In this document: positions 42,032-50,800 of the stretch, piece by piece | How positions within the stretch are numbered: position 1 is the stretch's first letter | How the letters are laid out: every line of letters begins with the position of its first letter | Assembly: GCF_900114775.1 (NCBI RefSeq) | Contig: NZ_FOUE01000003.1 | Coordinates: 248,001 to 312,000, forward strand | DNA from: Marinobacter zhejiangensis | Lineage (GTDB): Bacteria > Pseudomonadota > Gammaproteobacteria > Pseudomonadales > Oleiphilaceae | Direction of reading: 5' to 3' | DNA: 64,000 bases | Made by a program: the position numbers and the translations under genes | The notes under the pieces: generated by a model | Databases searched by the model: none | Told to the model about the DNA's origin: nothing | Seen by the model: the letters and a program-made list of their open reading frames with translations, nothing else

Positions 42032-44044
42032 TCAAGCCGGGCTCTTGAGATCATCAACAAGTTGGTCTGATGACTTTGTTTCCAAGGACTTTCTTTTGGT
42101 TTTGAGCTGTTCAAGCAAATAGTGATTCGACAAATCGAATTCAGCGAAAATCGTACCCCATGTCTTAACATAGCCTTTGATGCGATCATTTTTTGTACTG
42201 AAAACTAATCCAGGCTCATTCTTCGCTTCTGCGGTTTCTAGAGCTGAATTAATGTCAAAATCTCTCTCGGATATCTTTCTGCCAACCAAAATGATTTCAA
42301 AGCGCATCTTCTCCATAGAGAAGCCCACATGCTCAGATATAATCCTTGCGTAATCCTTTATTTGCTTGAGATGCTTTTCATTTAAGGCAATTGCAGGCTT
42401 CTTGATTTCGATGATAGTACATTGGTAATAGGACTCGCCTCTAGAGTTGAAACTCAACTTTTTTCTAGCCAAGAAGAGATCAACTTGTCGTCTTACACCC
42501 TCTATGCTTAGGCCCGCGTCTAAGTCTTCAGGTTCCAAATCATTTTCATCTACTATTTTTATTCCCTTAACAGACTCTCTCAAATTCAATGCAACTCTTT
42601 GAAAATCATCTTCCTCAGCACCAAGAATTGCATATTGATTACCGAACAGCCACGTATTGCTTTCAATAATTCCTTGGAGGTCAGGTGTTTCCAGGACCTG
42701 CTTGTAATGATTTACCATTATTTCGCGCAATTTATGAACCGCAAATTCTCGTTTCTGCAATATTTCAATTGTGCTTATTATATTTTCAAGCGAAGAATTA
42801 TTAATTTGATCTGACAGCAATTCGATTTGGCTTTCGCTTAGGTCGAGGATTTCCCCAATGACATCAAAAATGGTATCGTTTTCATTTGACACAAGAATTT
42901 TATCAATTAATGCGATAAGAATTTTTAACGGCTTCTCTTTAGTGTTATTGAATATAGAAGGATCTGCTATATACAATTTTTTTACAAATGATTTAGTGTT
43001 ACTTCTCCGCCACAAAGACTCTTCTTGGCTAATGAATTTATGGCTGGGGAAATACCCTTTAGCCTCATACTCTTCAATCTTTTCGTCCACAAACTCACGA
43101 AGAAACTCTTCATAGATCTCGCCGCTAAGTCTATTTATTCTCTTCTTAAGCTCTCTAAATTCAGGAGAGCTCTCATTTACTTGTGCATTACCTGAAAAGT
43201 TTAACGATGTATTATGCTTGTCGAAATTATCAAACCAGTCGGATCGAGCGTAGGTGCTCAGATAAAAAAGAGGTTTATTATTAAAACTACTCAAAGCCCT
43301 ATGGAGAATTCGCCCTTCATTACTCACTACATAGTTATACGATTTTTCATCTCCTGGCTTATTTATCCAGCGGATGAAATCGACCTGAAAAGTTACATCA
43401 TCAATAGATACTTCCTTTTCTATAACCCTGCATTCGGGAATTTCAACTTTCACTCCATTAACCGTTAGTTCTCGATCAGGATTTAGGGCTAATCGCCACC
43501 CAAAATAGGTCTCAAGACGTTTTCTGATCTCCTCAGCACCTGGAAGGTTCTCTTTGAAATGCTTGAGAACTACACATGTTCCTGATCCCGTAGAACTTAA
43601 TAGTGCATGTTGATTACTGCTGTCTATCTCTTCCGCAATGAAATTTCGAAGGCTTTGACTTTCTATTTTTATTATCGCGTTCGCTTTTTTACACTTTGTG
43701 AACCATGAGGCGCTGGAGCATAGCAAATGAAAAGCAAGCCTTCCTTTACCATGTGCACCTTGTGCGTCATCATCTCCATGCTTGGATGATTCATTGAACT
43801 TAGAGAAATGCAAGTCACATTGATTAATATCAATCCCTGATCCATTGTCTAGAATAGTTACAGATTCAAGACCGTGTAATTCGTTGTGGTCAACAATAAC
43901 ATCAACACGTTTTGCTCCAGCATCAAAACCGTTGGCTATAAGTTCGTTAATCGCTTGAAATGAATATTTTTTCCACTTAGTAAAATGCTTTTTTATGCCT
44001 TCATGAGTAATATCTGCCGTACCGCTTATTTTCATGTTACCCAT
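42032..44044 (-). CDS. MORC-like GHKL ATPase fused to PD-(D/E)XK nuclease, putative defence protein
   Basis: A 670-residue cytoplasmic protein. The N-terminal GHKL/HSP90-like ATPase has motif I ELIANGFDAGA (34-44), motif II DNGSGI (66-71) and glycine-rich motif III GAHGKGRLAF (96-105), the MORC/MutL pattern. A helical middle region follows. At about 458-600 is a restriction-endonuclease-like domain with WLFGNQYAIL, then VDLFL (Asp522) and TIIEIKKP (Glu546, Lys548), resembling the DUF4263/Shedu nuclease group. Such combinations are known from predicted phage-defence loci. It is AT-rich, occupies one cassette with attC 7 and follows a small coupled frame. Target and trigger unknown. Confidence 0.8.
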   Translation of the reverse strand: MGNMKISGTADITHEGIKKHFTKWKKYSFQAINELIANGFDAGAKRVDVIVDHNELHGLESVTILDNGSGIDINQCDLHFSKFNESSKHGDDDAQGAHGKGRLAFHLLCSSASWFTKCKKANAIIKIESQSLRNFIAEEIDSSNQHALLSSTGSGTCVVLKHFKENLPGAEEIRKRLETYFGWRLALNPDRELTVNGVKVEIPECRVIEKEVSIDDVTFQVDFIRWINKPGDEKSYNYVVSNEGRILHRALSSFNNKPLFYLSTYARSDWFDNFDKHNTSLNFSGNAQVNESSPEFRELKKRINRLSGEIYEEFLREFVDEKIEEYEAKGYFPSHKFISQEESLWRRSNTKSFVKKLYIADPSIFNNTKEKPLKILIALIDKILVSNENDTIFDVIGEILDLSESQIELLSDQINNSSLENIISTIEILQKREFAVHKLREIMVNHYKQVLETPDLQGIIESNTWLFGNQYAILGAEEDDFQRVALNLRESVKGIKIVDENDLEPEDLDAGLSIEGVRRQVDLFLARKKLSFNSRGESYYQCTIIEIKKPAIALNEKHLKQIKDYARIISEHVGFSMEKMRFEIILVGRKISERDFDINSALETAEAKNEPGLVFSTKNDRIKGYVKTWGTIFAEFDLSNHYLLEQLKTKRKSLETKSSDQLVDDLKSPA

Positions 44045-44045
44045 A

Positions 44046-44150
44046 TTAGAACTCGCTTTTTATGCATTGCTTTTTTTGCTTAAGCAGATCAATCAAATCA
44101 TGATAGAAGTGGTCTGCAGCTTCAAGGTATGTAGGACGAGTTGTCTGCAC
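44046..44150 (-). CDS. Possible 34-residue leader protein coupled to the ATPase-nuclease
   Basis: Short frame on the same strand starting at GTG, four bases after GGGAG, and ending with TAA one base before the ATG of the ATPase-nuclease (TAATATG). The peptide (VQTTRPTYLEAADHFYHD...) is protein-like and amphipathic. The stop/start arrangement suggests translational coupling. It is the only candidate gene between attC 8 and the large gene. Confidence 0.4.
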   Translation of the reverse strand: MQTTRPTYLEAADHFYHDLIDLLKQKKQCIKSEF

Positions 44151-44163
44151 ACCACTCCCAAAA

Positions 44164-44247
44164 ATTTAACGCCGTTGTTCAGCGGCCGCTAAAAGCGGTC
44201 CGGTGGAGGGCCAAAGGCCCGGAACAAACTGCAACTACTTGTTATGA
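44164..44247 (-). repeat. attC site 8
   Basis: On the minus strand R'' is CTCATAACAAGTAG and R' is AACGGCGTTAAAT. GGGCC/GGCCC and GCCGCT/AGCGGC stems lie between, and a TTTGTTCCGGGC block is shared with attC 4. The TAG of the upstream cassette gene lies within it. 84 bases. Confidence 0.85.
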
Positions 44248-44693
44248 GTGTATTCATACTCGGTACAAGCGAAATCTTTACAGCTGATAACGATCCTAGA
44301 GCCCGAAACATACTCAATCTCGTGAACAACGCTACCATCATCGGTAGCGGTAACCTCATGGCCAGAAATATCACCATGGAAGGTGTCCGCCCAGTTGTAT
44401 GGGTTCTGCTTTCCTTCAAATCGGTAGGACTGCACACCGACGTATTTGAGTGAGATTTCTCTGTCGTGCATTGGTCCCAGTAAAACTAGCTCAATGGTTG
44501 TATCAAGTTCGAAAGGTCTCTCAGAATTCCGGTTTTCTTTAACCGTGAGAGAGGACAACCACGCATCATGTAGCGAGTGCGGGCTATTCAGATCGTAGCG
44601 CGTGATGCTTGAAGCAAACTCGTAAACCGCCGCAGAGAATCTAGACCTGTTTGCCTCAATGTATTCGAGATAAGAATCAAAATCCTTTTGCAT
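44235..44693 (-). CDS. Cassette-encoded hypothetical protein
   Basis: A 152-residue soluble acidic protein (MQKDFDSYLEYIEANRSRF start, HSLHDAWLSSL and DTTIELVLLGP in the middle). It resembles small immunity-like proteins with beta-strand cores, but no family is assigned. AGGACCT precedes the ATG. It is the last gene with a clear attC at the right side of the array. Confidence 0.62.
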   Translation of the reverse strand: MQKDFDSYLEYIEANRSRFSAAVYEFASSITRYDLNSPHSLHDAWLSSLTVKENRNSERPFELDTTIELVLLGPMHDREISLKYVGVQSYRFEGKQNPYNWADTFHGDISGHEVTATDDGSVVHEIEYVSGSRIVISCKDFACTEYEYTHNK

Positions 44694-44706
44694 AGGTCCT
44701 ACTTAC

Positions 44707-44955
44707 TCATAACATTGATTCAGCGTCACCTAACGAGGCTGTAGAAAAACCCTCGCCCCTTTTTACGATGGTGCTCCTACGTAAAATCTGGGTGTATTTC
44801 CGATGTTGAGTGCTCCAGATTTTAAAAATAGGCGCTATTTTTAGTTCATTTATCAACCAATCTAGGGTCGAGGAAATCTCCTGACCTTTTTCTACAGCCT
44901 CAACGTGTTTAAAAACGGCACCTGACACAATATCCCGCCGCTTTTCTCCATCCAA
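44707..44955 (-). CDS. Doubtful small frame spanning a 15-bp inverted repeat
   Basis: An 82-residue frame whose stop overlaps the R'-like core GTTATGAG next to the previous cassette gene. It reads through the whole inverted-repeat element, so it may be fortuitous or a remnant of an element-borne gene. No recombinase, transposase or other family is recognised. Confidence 0.25.
   Translation of the reverse strand: MDGEKRRDIVSGAVFKHVEAVEKGQEISSTLDWLINELKIAPIFKIWSTQHRKYTQILRRSTIVKRGEGFSTASLGDAESML
44735..44901. repeat. 167-bp element with perfect 15-bp inverted repeats at the array edge
   Basis: GAGGCTGTAGAAAAA at 44735-44749 is exactly repeated in inverse orientation at 44887-44901. The right end plus four more bases (TTTTTCTACAGCCTCAACG) also occurs at 40436-40454 beside attC 4. 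It could be a small non-autonomous transposable element or a cassette with shared ends. Confidence 0.5.
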
Positions 44956-45069
44956 GCTATACAGAAAATTTCACCATGGCAATGACATAGCGCCCATTTT
45001 ATGGGGTTGTGCTGCATGAATAATGGCAGGTGCAACAATATCCCGGGTACTGGATGAGTAGACAATAAA

Positions 45070-45100
45070 AAAGGCGCAGCGGTTGCCCGGCTGCGCCTTT
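45070..45100 (-). terminator. Rho-independent terminator of the sodium symporter gene
   Basis: AAAGGCGCAG pairs with CTGCGCCTTT around an 11-base loop. On the minus strand it is followed by TTTTATTGTC, a T-rich tail, 19 bases past the stop codon. Confidence 0.8.
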
Positions 45101-45118
45101 TGGGGATAGCTCTTTAGA

Positions 45119-46525
45119 TCAAGCCAGGTTGTAGATAAACACCACCATCACGGCAACCGGCGTTACAAAACGCAGGGTGTTGTACCACAGCTTGAAGCCG
45201 GACTCAGACAGCGACAGTTCGTTCTCAAGCGCCTGCTTGGACATGAACCAGCCGGCAAACACCGCTACCAGCAGGCCGCCCAGTGGCAACAGAATGTTGG
45301 CGGTGAGGTAGTCGAGCAGGTCGAAGATGGTCTTGCCTTCGAACATGCTGAACATGCCCAGCGGGGTAACGTCAGACCACAGGTTCAGTGACAGGATCGA
45401 CGCGATGCCCAGCAACCAGCAGGCAACGCCCGCGGCCAGGGTGCTGATGGTGCGGTTCATGCCTTTTTGCTCTTCCAGCCATTCGACCAGCGGCTCCAGC
45501 AGTGAAATACCGGAGGTCCAGGCGGCGAAGATCAGCAGCACGAAGAACAGGGTGCCGAACAGGGAGCCCATTGGCATCTGGCCGAACGCCAGTGGCAGGG
45601 TCTGGAAGATCAGGCCGGGGCCAGCGCCGGGCTCCAGGCCATTGGCGAATACGATCGGGAAGATGGCAAGACCGGCCAGCAAGGCGACCACGGTATCCAT
45701 AACGGAAACGGTGATGGAGGTCTTGGCGATAGAGATGCCTTTCGGCAGGTAAGAACCGTAAGCCATCATGATGGCCATACCCAGGCTCAGGGTAAAGAAC
45801 GCATGACCAAGGGCCACCAGTACACCGGAGGTGGTCAGTTTGGAGAAGTCAGGCTGGAACAGGAAGCTGACGGCCTGACCAAAGTGCCCGGTTGTCATGG
45901 CGTAGCCGACCACAATCAACAGCAGCACGAACAGGCCCGGCATGAGAATGCTGACGGCGCGTTCCAGGCCGGAGCGAACGCCACGGGCGACCACTACCAT
46001 GACCAGGGCCATGAACACGGTGTGCCACATCAGCAGGGTACCGGGGTCACTCAGCAAGCCGGAGAAGATAGCGCCAATGGACTCGGCGGTTTGTCCCACC
46101 AGCTGACCACTGGCTGCTGTGCCCACATAAGACACCGCCCAGCCGCCGATGACGGAGTAGAAAGACAGGATCAGGAACGCGGCCAGCACGCCAATAATGC
46201 CAACGATACGCCAGGCCGGGTTGAGTTTGTCGCGCTCGGCAATCAACCGCAGGCTGTTGACGGGGCTGCGACCACCGCGGCGACCGATCATCACTTCCGC
46301 CATCATGATGGGAATGCCGACGGCTGCGATGCATAACAGGTATACCAGAACAAAGGCACCACCGCCGTTTTCGCCAGTGATGTAGGGGAATTTCCAGATA
46401 TTACCAAGGCCTACGGCAGAACCGGTGGCGGCCAGGATGAACGCCAAACGGGAGGACCAGAGGCCACGTTTGGCCGTGGCGCCTTCCAGGGTGCCTGTTG
46501 CGGTGGCGGACGAAGAGTAGGACAT
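45119..46525 (-). CDS. Neurotransmitter:sodium symporter (NSS) family transporter
   Basis: A 468-residue inner-membrane transporter of the LeuT fold with about 11-12 helices. The helix 1 signature LAFILAATGSAVGLGNIWKFPYITGENGGGAFVL carries the unwound sodium- and substrate-binding segment. It probably imports an amino acid with sodium. It is upstream of leucine-dehydrogenase-like and indolepyruvate oxidoreductase genes in the direction of chromosomal order, which suggests hydrophobic or aromatic amino acids, by inference. Confidence 0.9.
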   Translation of the reverse strand: MSYSSSATATGTLEGATAKRGLWSSRLAFILAATGSAVGLGNIWKFPYITGENGGGAFVLVYLLCIAAVGIPIMMAEVMIGRRGGRSPVNSLRLIAERDKLNPAWRIVGIIGVLAAFLILSFYSVIGGWAVSYVGTAASGQLVGQTAESIGAIFSGLLSDPGTLLMWHTVFMALVMVVVARGVRSGLERAVSILMPGLFVLLLIVVGYAMTTGHFGQAVSFLFQPDFSKLTTSGVLVALGHAFFTLSLGMAIMMAYGSYLPKGISIAKTSITVSVMDTVVALLAGLAIFPIVFANGLEPGAGPGLIFQTLPLAFGQMPMGSLFGTLFFVLLIFAAWTSGISLLEPLVEWLEEQKGMNRTISTLAAGVACWLLGIASILSLNLWSDVTPLGMFSMFEGKTIFDLLDYLTANILLPLGGLLVAVFAGWFMSKQALENELSLSESGFKLWYNTLRFVTPVAVMVVFIYNLA

Positions 46526-46664
46526 GACTGTCTCCTGCTTACATGTTGTTGTTTTCGGGGGACAAAACTCCTCCTGGGCGGCTATGCGGTGGATTGCCGT
46601 ATAGCCGCCAGGGAGGATCGACCCTAGGGGGTTACCGCTCAGTGCATGGAGTTAGCTCACGTCA

Positions 46665-47765
46665 TCAGCCGGCCTTGGCGAACTGATGGGTGGCTTGCTC
46701 CTTTTGCGCGGAGATGTGCTCGAAGCGTTCTTCAGCCAGCTCGTTGGCGATCACGCCGGTCGGGCGCTGGTCACGGTCGGAACGGGTGAAGATTTCTTCC
46801 AGGGTTTCGCCAATGCTTTCGACATGGGCGCGAACTTTGTCGGCGTCGTGATCGGTGCGCTCGTGGAACACGTCGATGATGCCGCCGGCATTGATGACGA
46901 AATCAGGGGTATAGAGAATGCCCTGATTCATCAGGACTTCGTCGTGATACGGGTGTTCCAGCTGGTTGTTTGCCGCACCGGCAATTACTTTGGCCTGGAT
47001 CTTGGGAATGCTCTGGTCGTTCAGTACGGCGCCGAGGGCACAAGGTGCAATCACGTCTACCGGCAGGGAGAGGATGTCGTCTGCGCTGACCGGAATGGCG
47101 CCGAACTCTTCAACGGCGCGATCCATTTGATCCTGGTGAATGTCGTATACCCACAGTTGGGCGCCAGCTTCGTGCAGGTGGCGAGCCAGGCGGTAGCCGA
47201 CATTACCGATACCCTGAATGGCCACTTTCAGGCCCGTCAGGTCGGTGATTCCCAGCTTGTGTTTAACCGCCGCTTTCAGCCCAACGAAGGTGCCATAGGC
47301 GGTTGCCGGTGAGGGGTCGCCGTTGCTGGGCTTGCCGTCGAAACCCGGGTGGGAAGCAATACCGGCAACGTGCTTGGTGTTACGGCCCATGATCTGCAGA
47401 TCGGCAACACTGGTGCCGGAGTCTTCTGCCGCAATGTACAGCCCGTTCAGCTGTTCAATGAAGCGGCCCATGGCTTCCATCAGTTCTTCTGTCTTGAATT
47501 TGCGCGGGTCGCCGATGATCACGGATTTGCCGCCGCCGAGGTCCAGGTTGGCCAGGGCAGACTTGTAGGTCATGCCGCGGGACAGGCGCAGTACGTCGCG
47601 CAGGGCTTCTTCATCGGTGGCGTAGGGGAACATCCGGCAGCCGCCCAGAGCCGGGCCGCGGGAGGTGTTGTGGACCGCGATGATGGCTTTGAGGCCAGTC
47701 TTGGGATCACAGAAAAACGAGACGTGTTCGTGGTTGTCGAACTCAGGATGGCTGAATACGTTCAT
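46665..47765 (-). CDS. Leucine/phenylalanine-type amino-acid dehydrogenase
   Basis: A 366-residue Glu/Leu/Phe/Val dehydrogenase. The substrate domain has [12 protein letters not shown] and the catalytic lysine in [16 protein letters not shown] (about residue 80); the NAD domain has [16 protein letters not shown]. The small size is that of leucine or phenylalanine dehydrogenases rather than glutamate enzymes. It reversibly deaminates an amino acid to a 2-oxoacid, which could feed the ferredoxin oxidoreductase encoded just upstream on the same strand. Confidence 0.88.
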   Translation of the reverse strand: MNVFSHPEFDNHEHVSFFCDPKTGLKAIIAVHNTSRGPALGGCRMFPYATDEEALRDVLRLSRGMTYKSALANLDLGGGKSVIIGDPRKFKTEELMEAMGRFIEQLNGLYIAAEDSGTSVADLQIMGRNTKHVAGIASHPGFDGKPSNGDPSPATAYGTFVGLKAAVKHKLGITDLTGLKVAIQGIGNVGYRLARHLHEAGAQLWVYDIHQDQMDRAVEEFGAIPVSADDILSLPVDVIAPCALGAVLNDQSIPKIQAKVIAGAANNQLEHPYHDEVLMNQGILYTPDFVINAGGIIDVFHERTDHDADKVRAHVESIGETLEEIFTRSDRDQRPTGVIANELAEERFEHISAQKEQATHQFAKAG

Positions 47766-47899
47766 GGCGTTTCACCTTCTACTGTATGGGCTACCGATAC
47801 CCTTATGGGGCCAATCAGTGCCGGGCTTTTATAGAGCCCGCCCGGGATCACCGGTTGGGCTCGCTCTTGTTAGTTTAGTTCGTAATACGGGGCTTCAGT

Positions 47900-50800
47900 T
47901 CACACTGCCGCGCTGGCAATCCGGTTGTGCTCGGTGGATGCCGGGTTGATCTCGGTGCGCAGCTGCTGGCGTTCCTTTTGGGCTGCCTCGTACGCGGCTT
48001 CCTTTACCGGACCGAAACCGCGAATCTTGGCGGGCAGGGAAGCCAGGCCACGGGCCGCGTCCAGGTGGTCACGGCTGAGGTGCTTGAGCAGCCACTGAAG
48101 GTCGGCTTCGTACTCACGGATCAGCGCCCGTTCCAGGCGGCGGTCAGCGGTGTAGCCGAAGACGTCCAGCGGTGTGCCACGCAGGGACTTGAAGCGGGCC
48201 AGGATGTGGAACACTTTTTCCATCCAGGGGCCAAACTTCAGTTTGTGCGGGCGGTCGCCGTTCTTGCCGCGGCTCAACAGCGGCGGGGCCAGGTTGAACT
48301 CCAGTTCAACGTCGCCCTCGAACTGTTCGGCCAGTTGCTTGCGCAGGCTGCCGTTGCTGAACAGGCGGGCCACTTCGTACTCGTCCTTATAGGCCAGTAC
48401 CTTGGCGTAGTTCTCTGCAACGGCGCGAATCAGCATCGGGTCCTTGCCAACCTTGGCTTCAACGGCTTTCTCTACCTTGCGGACCAGGGCTTCGTAGCGC
48501 TTGGCGTAGGCCTCGTTCTGGTACTCGGTCAGGTGGCGCTTGTTGCGCTCAATGAGCTGGTCGGTGGTTTCCATGATTTGCACCGGGGTGCCTTTCGGCT
48601 GCGGGAAGGCCAGTGCCTTTACTGCTGCCAGGTCGTGGGCTGCACGGCGGCCCCAGAGGAACGCCTGCTTGTTCTTGTCCACGGCCACTGCGTTCAGCTC
48701 AATCGCCCGTTCAATGGACTCGGCTTTCAGCGGCAACAGGCCTTGCTGGTAGGCGAAGCCCACGGTGAACAGGTTCACGGCCATGCCGTCACCCATCAGC
48801 GCCTTGGCCAGGCCACCGGCATCCAGGAACCAGCTGCCTTCAGCACGGGAGGCCTCACGGATGGTGTTTTCCATGGATTCACCGGGGAACTCCAGGTCGG
48901 CGTTGCGGGTAAACGCGGCCGGCATGGAGGCTTCGGTGTTCACCACGCTGCGGGAGAAGCGGTTGTCCAGCTTCGCCAGGGCATCGTCGCTGGCGGCGAC
49001 CATCAGGTCGAAGGCCATCATCAGGTCCGCCTCACCGGCGGGAATCCGTACCGCGTGGATGTCTTCCTGCTTGTTGGCAATACGGATGTGGCTCACCACG
49101 GCGCCAAACTTCTGGGCCAGACCGGCCTGGTCGAGGACGGACACGCCTTTGCCTTCGAGGTGGGCGGCCATGCCGAGCAGGGCGCTGACGGTGACCACGC
49201 CGGTGCCGCCAACGCCGGTCAGCAGGATGCCGTACGGGTCGTGCTCGCCAACGAAGGTCGGCTCCGGCAGTTCGGCAAAGGACACGTCCTGGCCAATGCC
49301 CGGTGCTTTCTTCAGTTTGCCGCCCTTGACGGTGACAAAGCTTGGGCAGAAACCACGGACGCAGCTGAAGTCCTTGTTACAGGCCGACTGGTCGATGGTG
49401 CGCTTGCGGCCCTGCTCAGTCTCCTTCGGCAGGATGGAGAGGCAGTTGGATTGGATACCACAGTCACCACAGCCTTCGCAGACGTCCGAGTGGATCATCA
49501 CCCGCTGGTCTGGGTCCACCATGGTGCCGCGCTTGCGGCGACGGCGTTTCTCGGCGGCGCAGGTCTGGTCGTAGATCAGTACGGAGCAGCCTTCAATTTC
49601 ACGCATTTCCCGTTGCAGGGCGTCAAGGTCGTCACGATGGTGGAAGGTGGTACGGTCGGCAAAGTCAGCCCGTGATGGGTACTTGTCGATGTCATCGCTG
49701 ACCACGGCAATGCGGCGGACACCTTCACCGTAAAGCTGGTGGGTGATCTGCTGCACGGTCAGGGTGCCGTCCACCGGCTGGCCACCGGTCATTGCCACGG
49801 CATCGTTATAGAGAACCTTGTAGGTGATGTTGGCGCCGGAGGCGATGGCCGCGCGGATGGCCAACAGGCCGGAATGGAAGTAGGTGCCGTCACCGAGGTT
49901 CTGGAACACATGCTTCTGGTTGGTGAACGGGGCCTGGCCCAACCAGGTGACGCCTTCACCGCCCATCTGGGTAAAGGTATCGGTGCCGCGGTCCATCCAG
50001 GTGGCCATGTAGTGACAGCCAATACCACCAAGCGCGCGACTGCCTTCCGGCACTCGGGTGGAGGTGTTGTGCGGGCAACCGGAACAGAAGTGGGGGGTGC
50101 GCTCCAGGCGTTCTTTCGGCTGGGCAAGGCTGGTTTCTTTCTCGGTCAGGAAGTCCAGACGCTGGCGCAGGGTGTCGTTGCAGTAGCGGTCTTTCAGACG
50201 GCTGGCGATGGCTCGGGCGACCATGGCCGGGGTCAGTTCGGATATGGACGGCAGTAGCTCGTTGCCCTGGTCGTCACGTTTTCCGATGATGTTGGGGCGC
50301 TGCTGATCCTGCCAGCTGTAGAGCTGGGTGCGAATCTGGTCTTCGATCAGGCCGCGTTTCTCTTCCACCACCAGGATTTCTTCCAGGCCCTGGGCAAACT
50401 CGAAGATGCCGTCCGGCTCCAGCGGCCAGGTCATCGCCACTTTATACACGGTCAGGCCCAGGGCTTCGCACTCGGCTTCACCGAGGCCAAGGTCGGCCAG
50501 TGCCTGGATCACGTCGAGGTAGGACTTGCCGGTGGTGACGATGCCAAATCGCGGCTGGCTTGCGCTCAGGACGGTCTTGTCCAGACGGTTAGCGCGGCAG
50601 AAGGCCTTGGCAGCTTCCAGCTTGTAGCGGTGCAGGCGTTCTTCCTGCTCCAGCGGTTTGTCCGGCCAGCGGGAGTTGAGGCCGCCTTCCGGCAGTTTGA
50701 AGTGTTCCGGAAGCTGAATGTTGATGCGGCTCAGGTCCAGGTTGGCGGAGATGGACGAGTCCATCACTTCGGCCAGCGCCTTGAAACCGACCCAGCAGCC

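Noticed and set aside
44707..45118. Search for an integron integrase or attI remnant at the right edge of the array
   Set aside because: No tyrosine-recombinase motifs in any frame here. The sequences ACAATATCCCG at about 44930 and 45040 form only a short imperfect repeat, not an attI.
47927..49675. 582-codon plus-strand open frame opposite the indolepyruvate oxidoreductase gene
   Set aside because: Antisense to a clearly coding region; composition (Val/Gly/Gln-rich) is that of a mirror frame, and there are no domain motifs.
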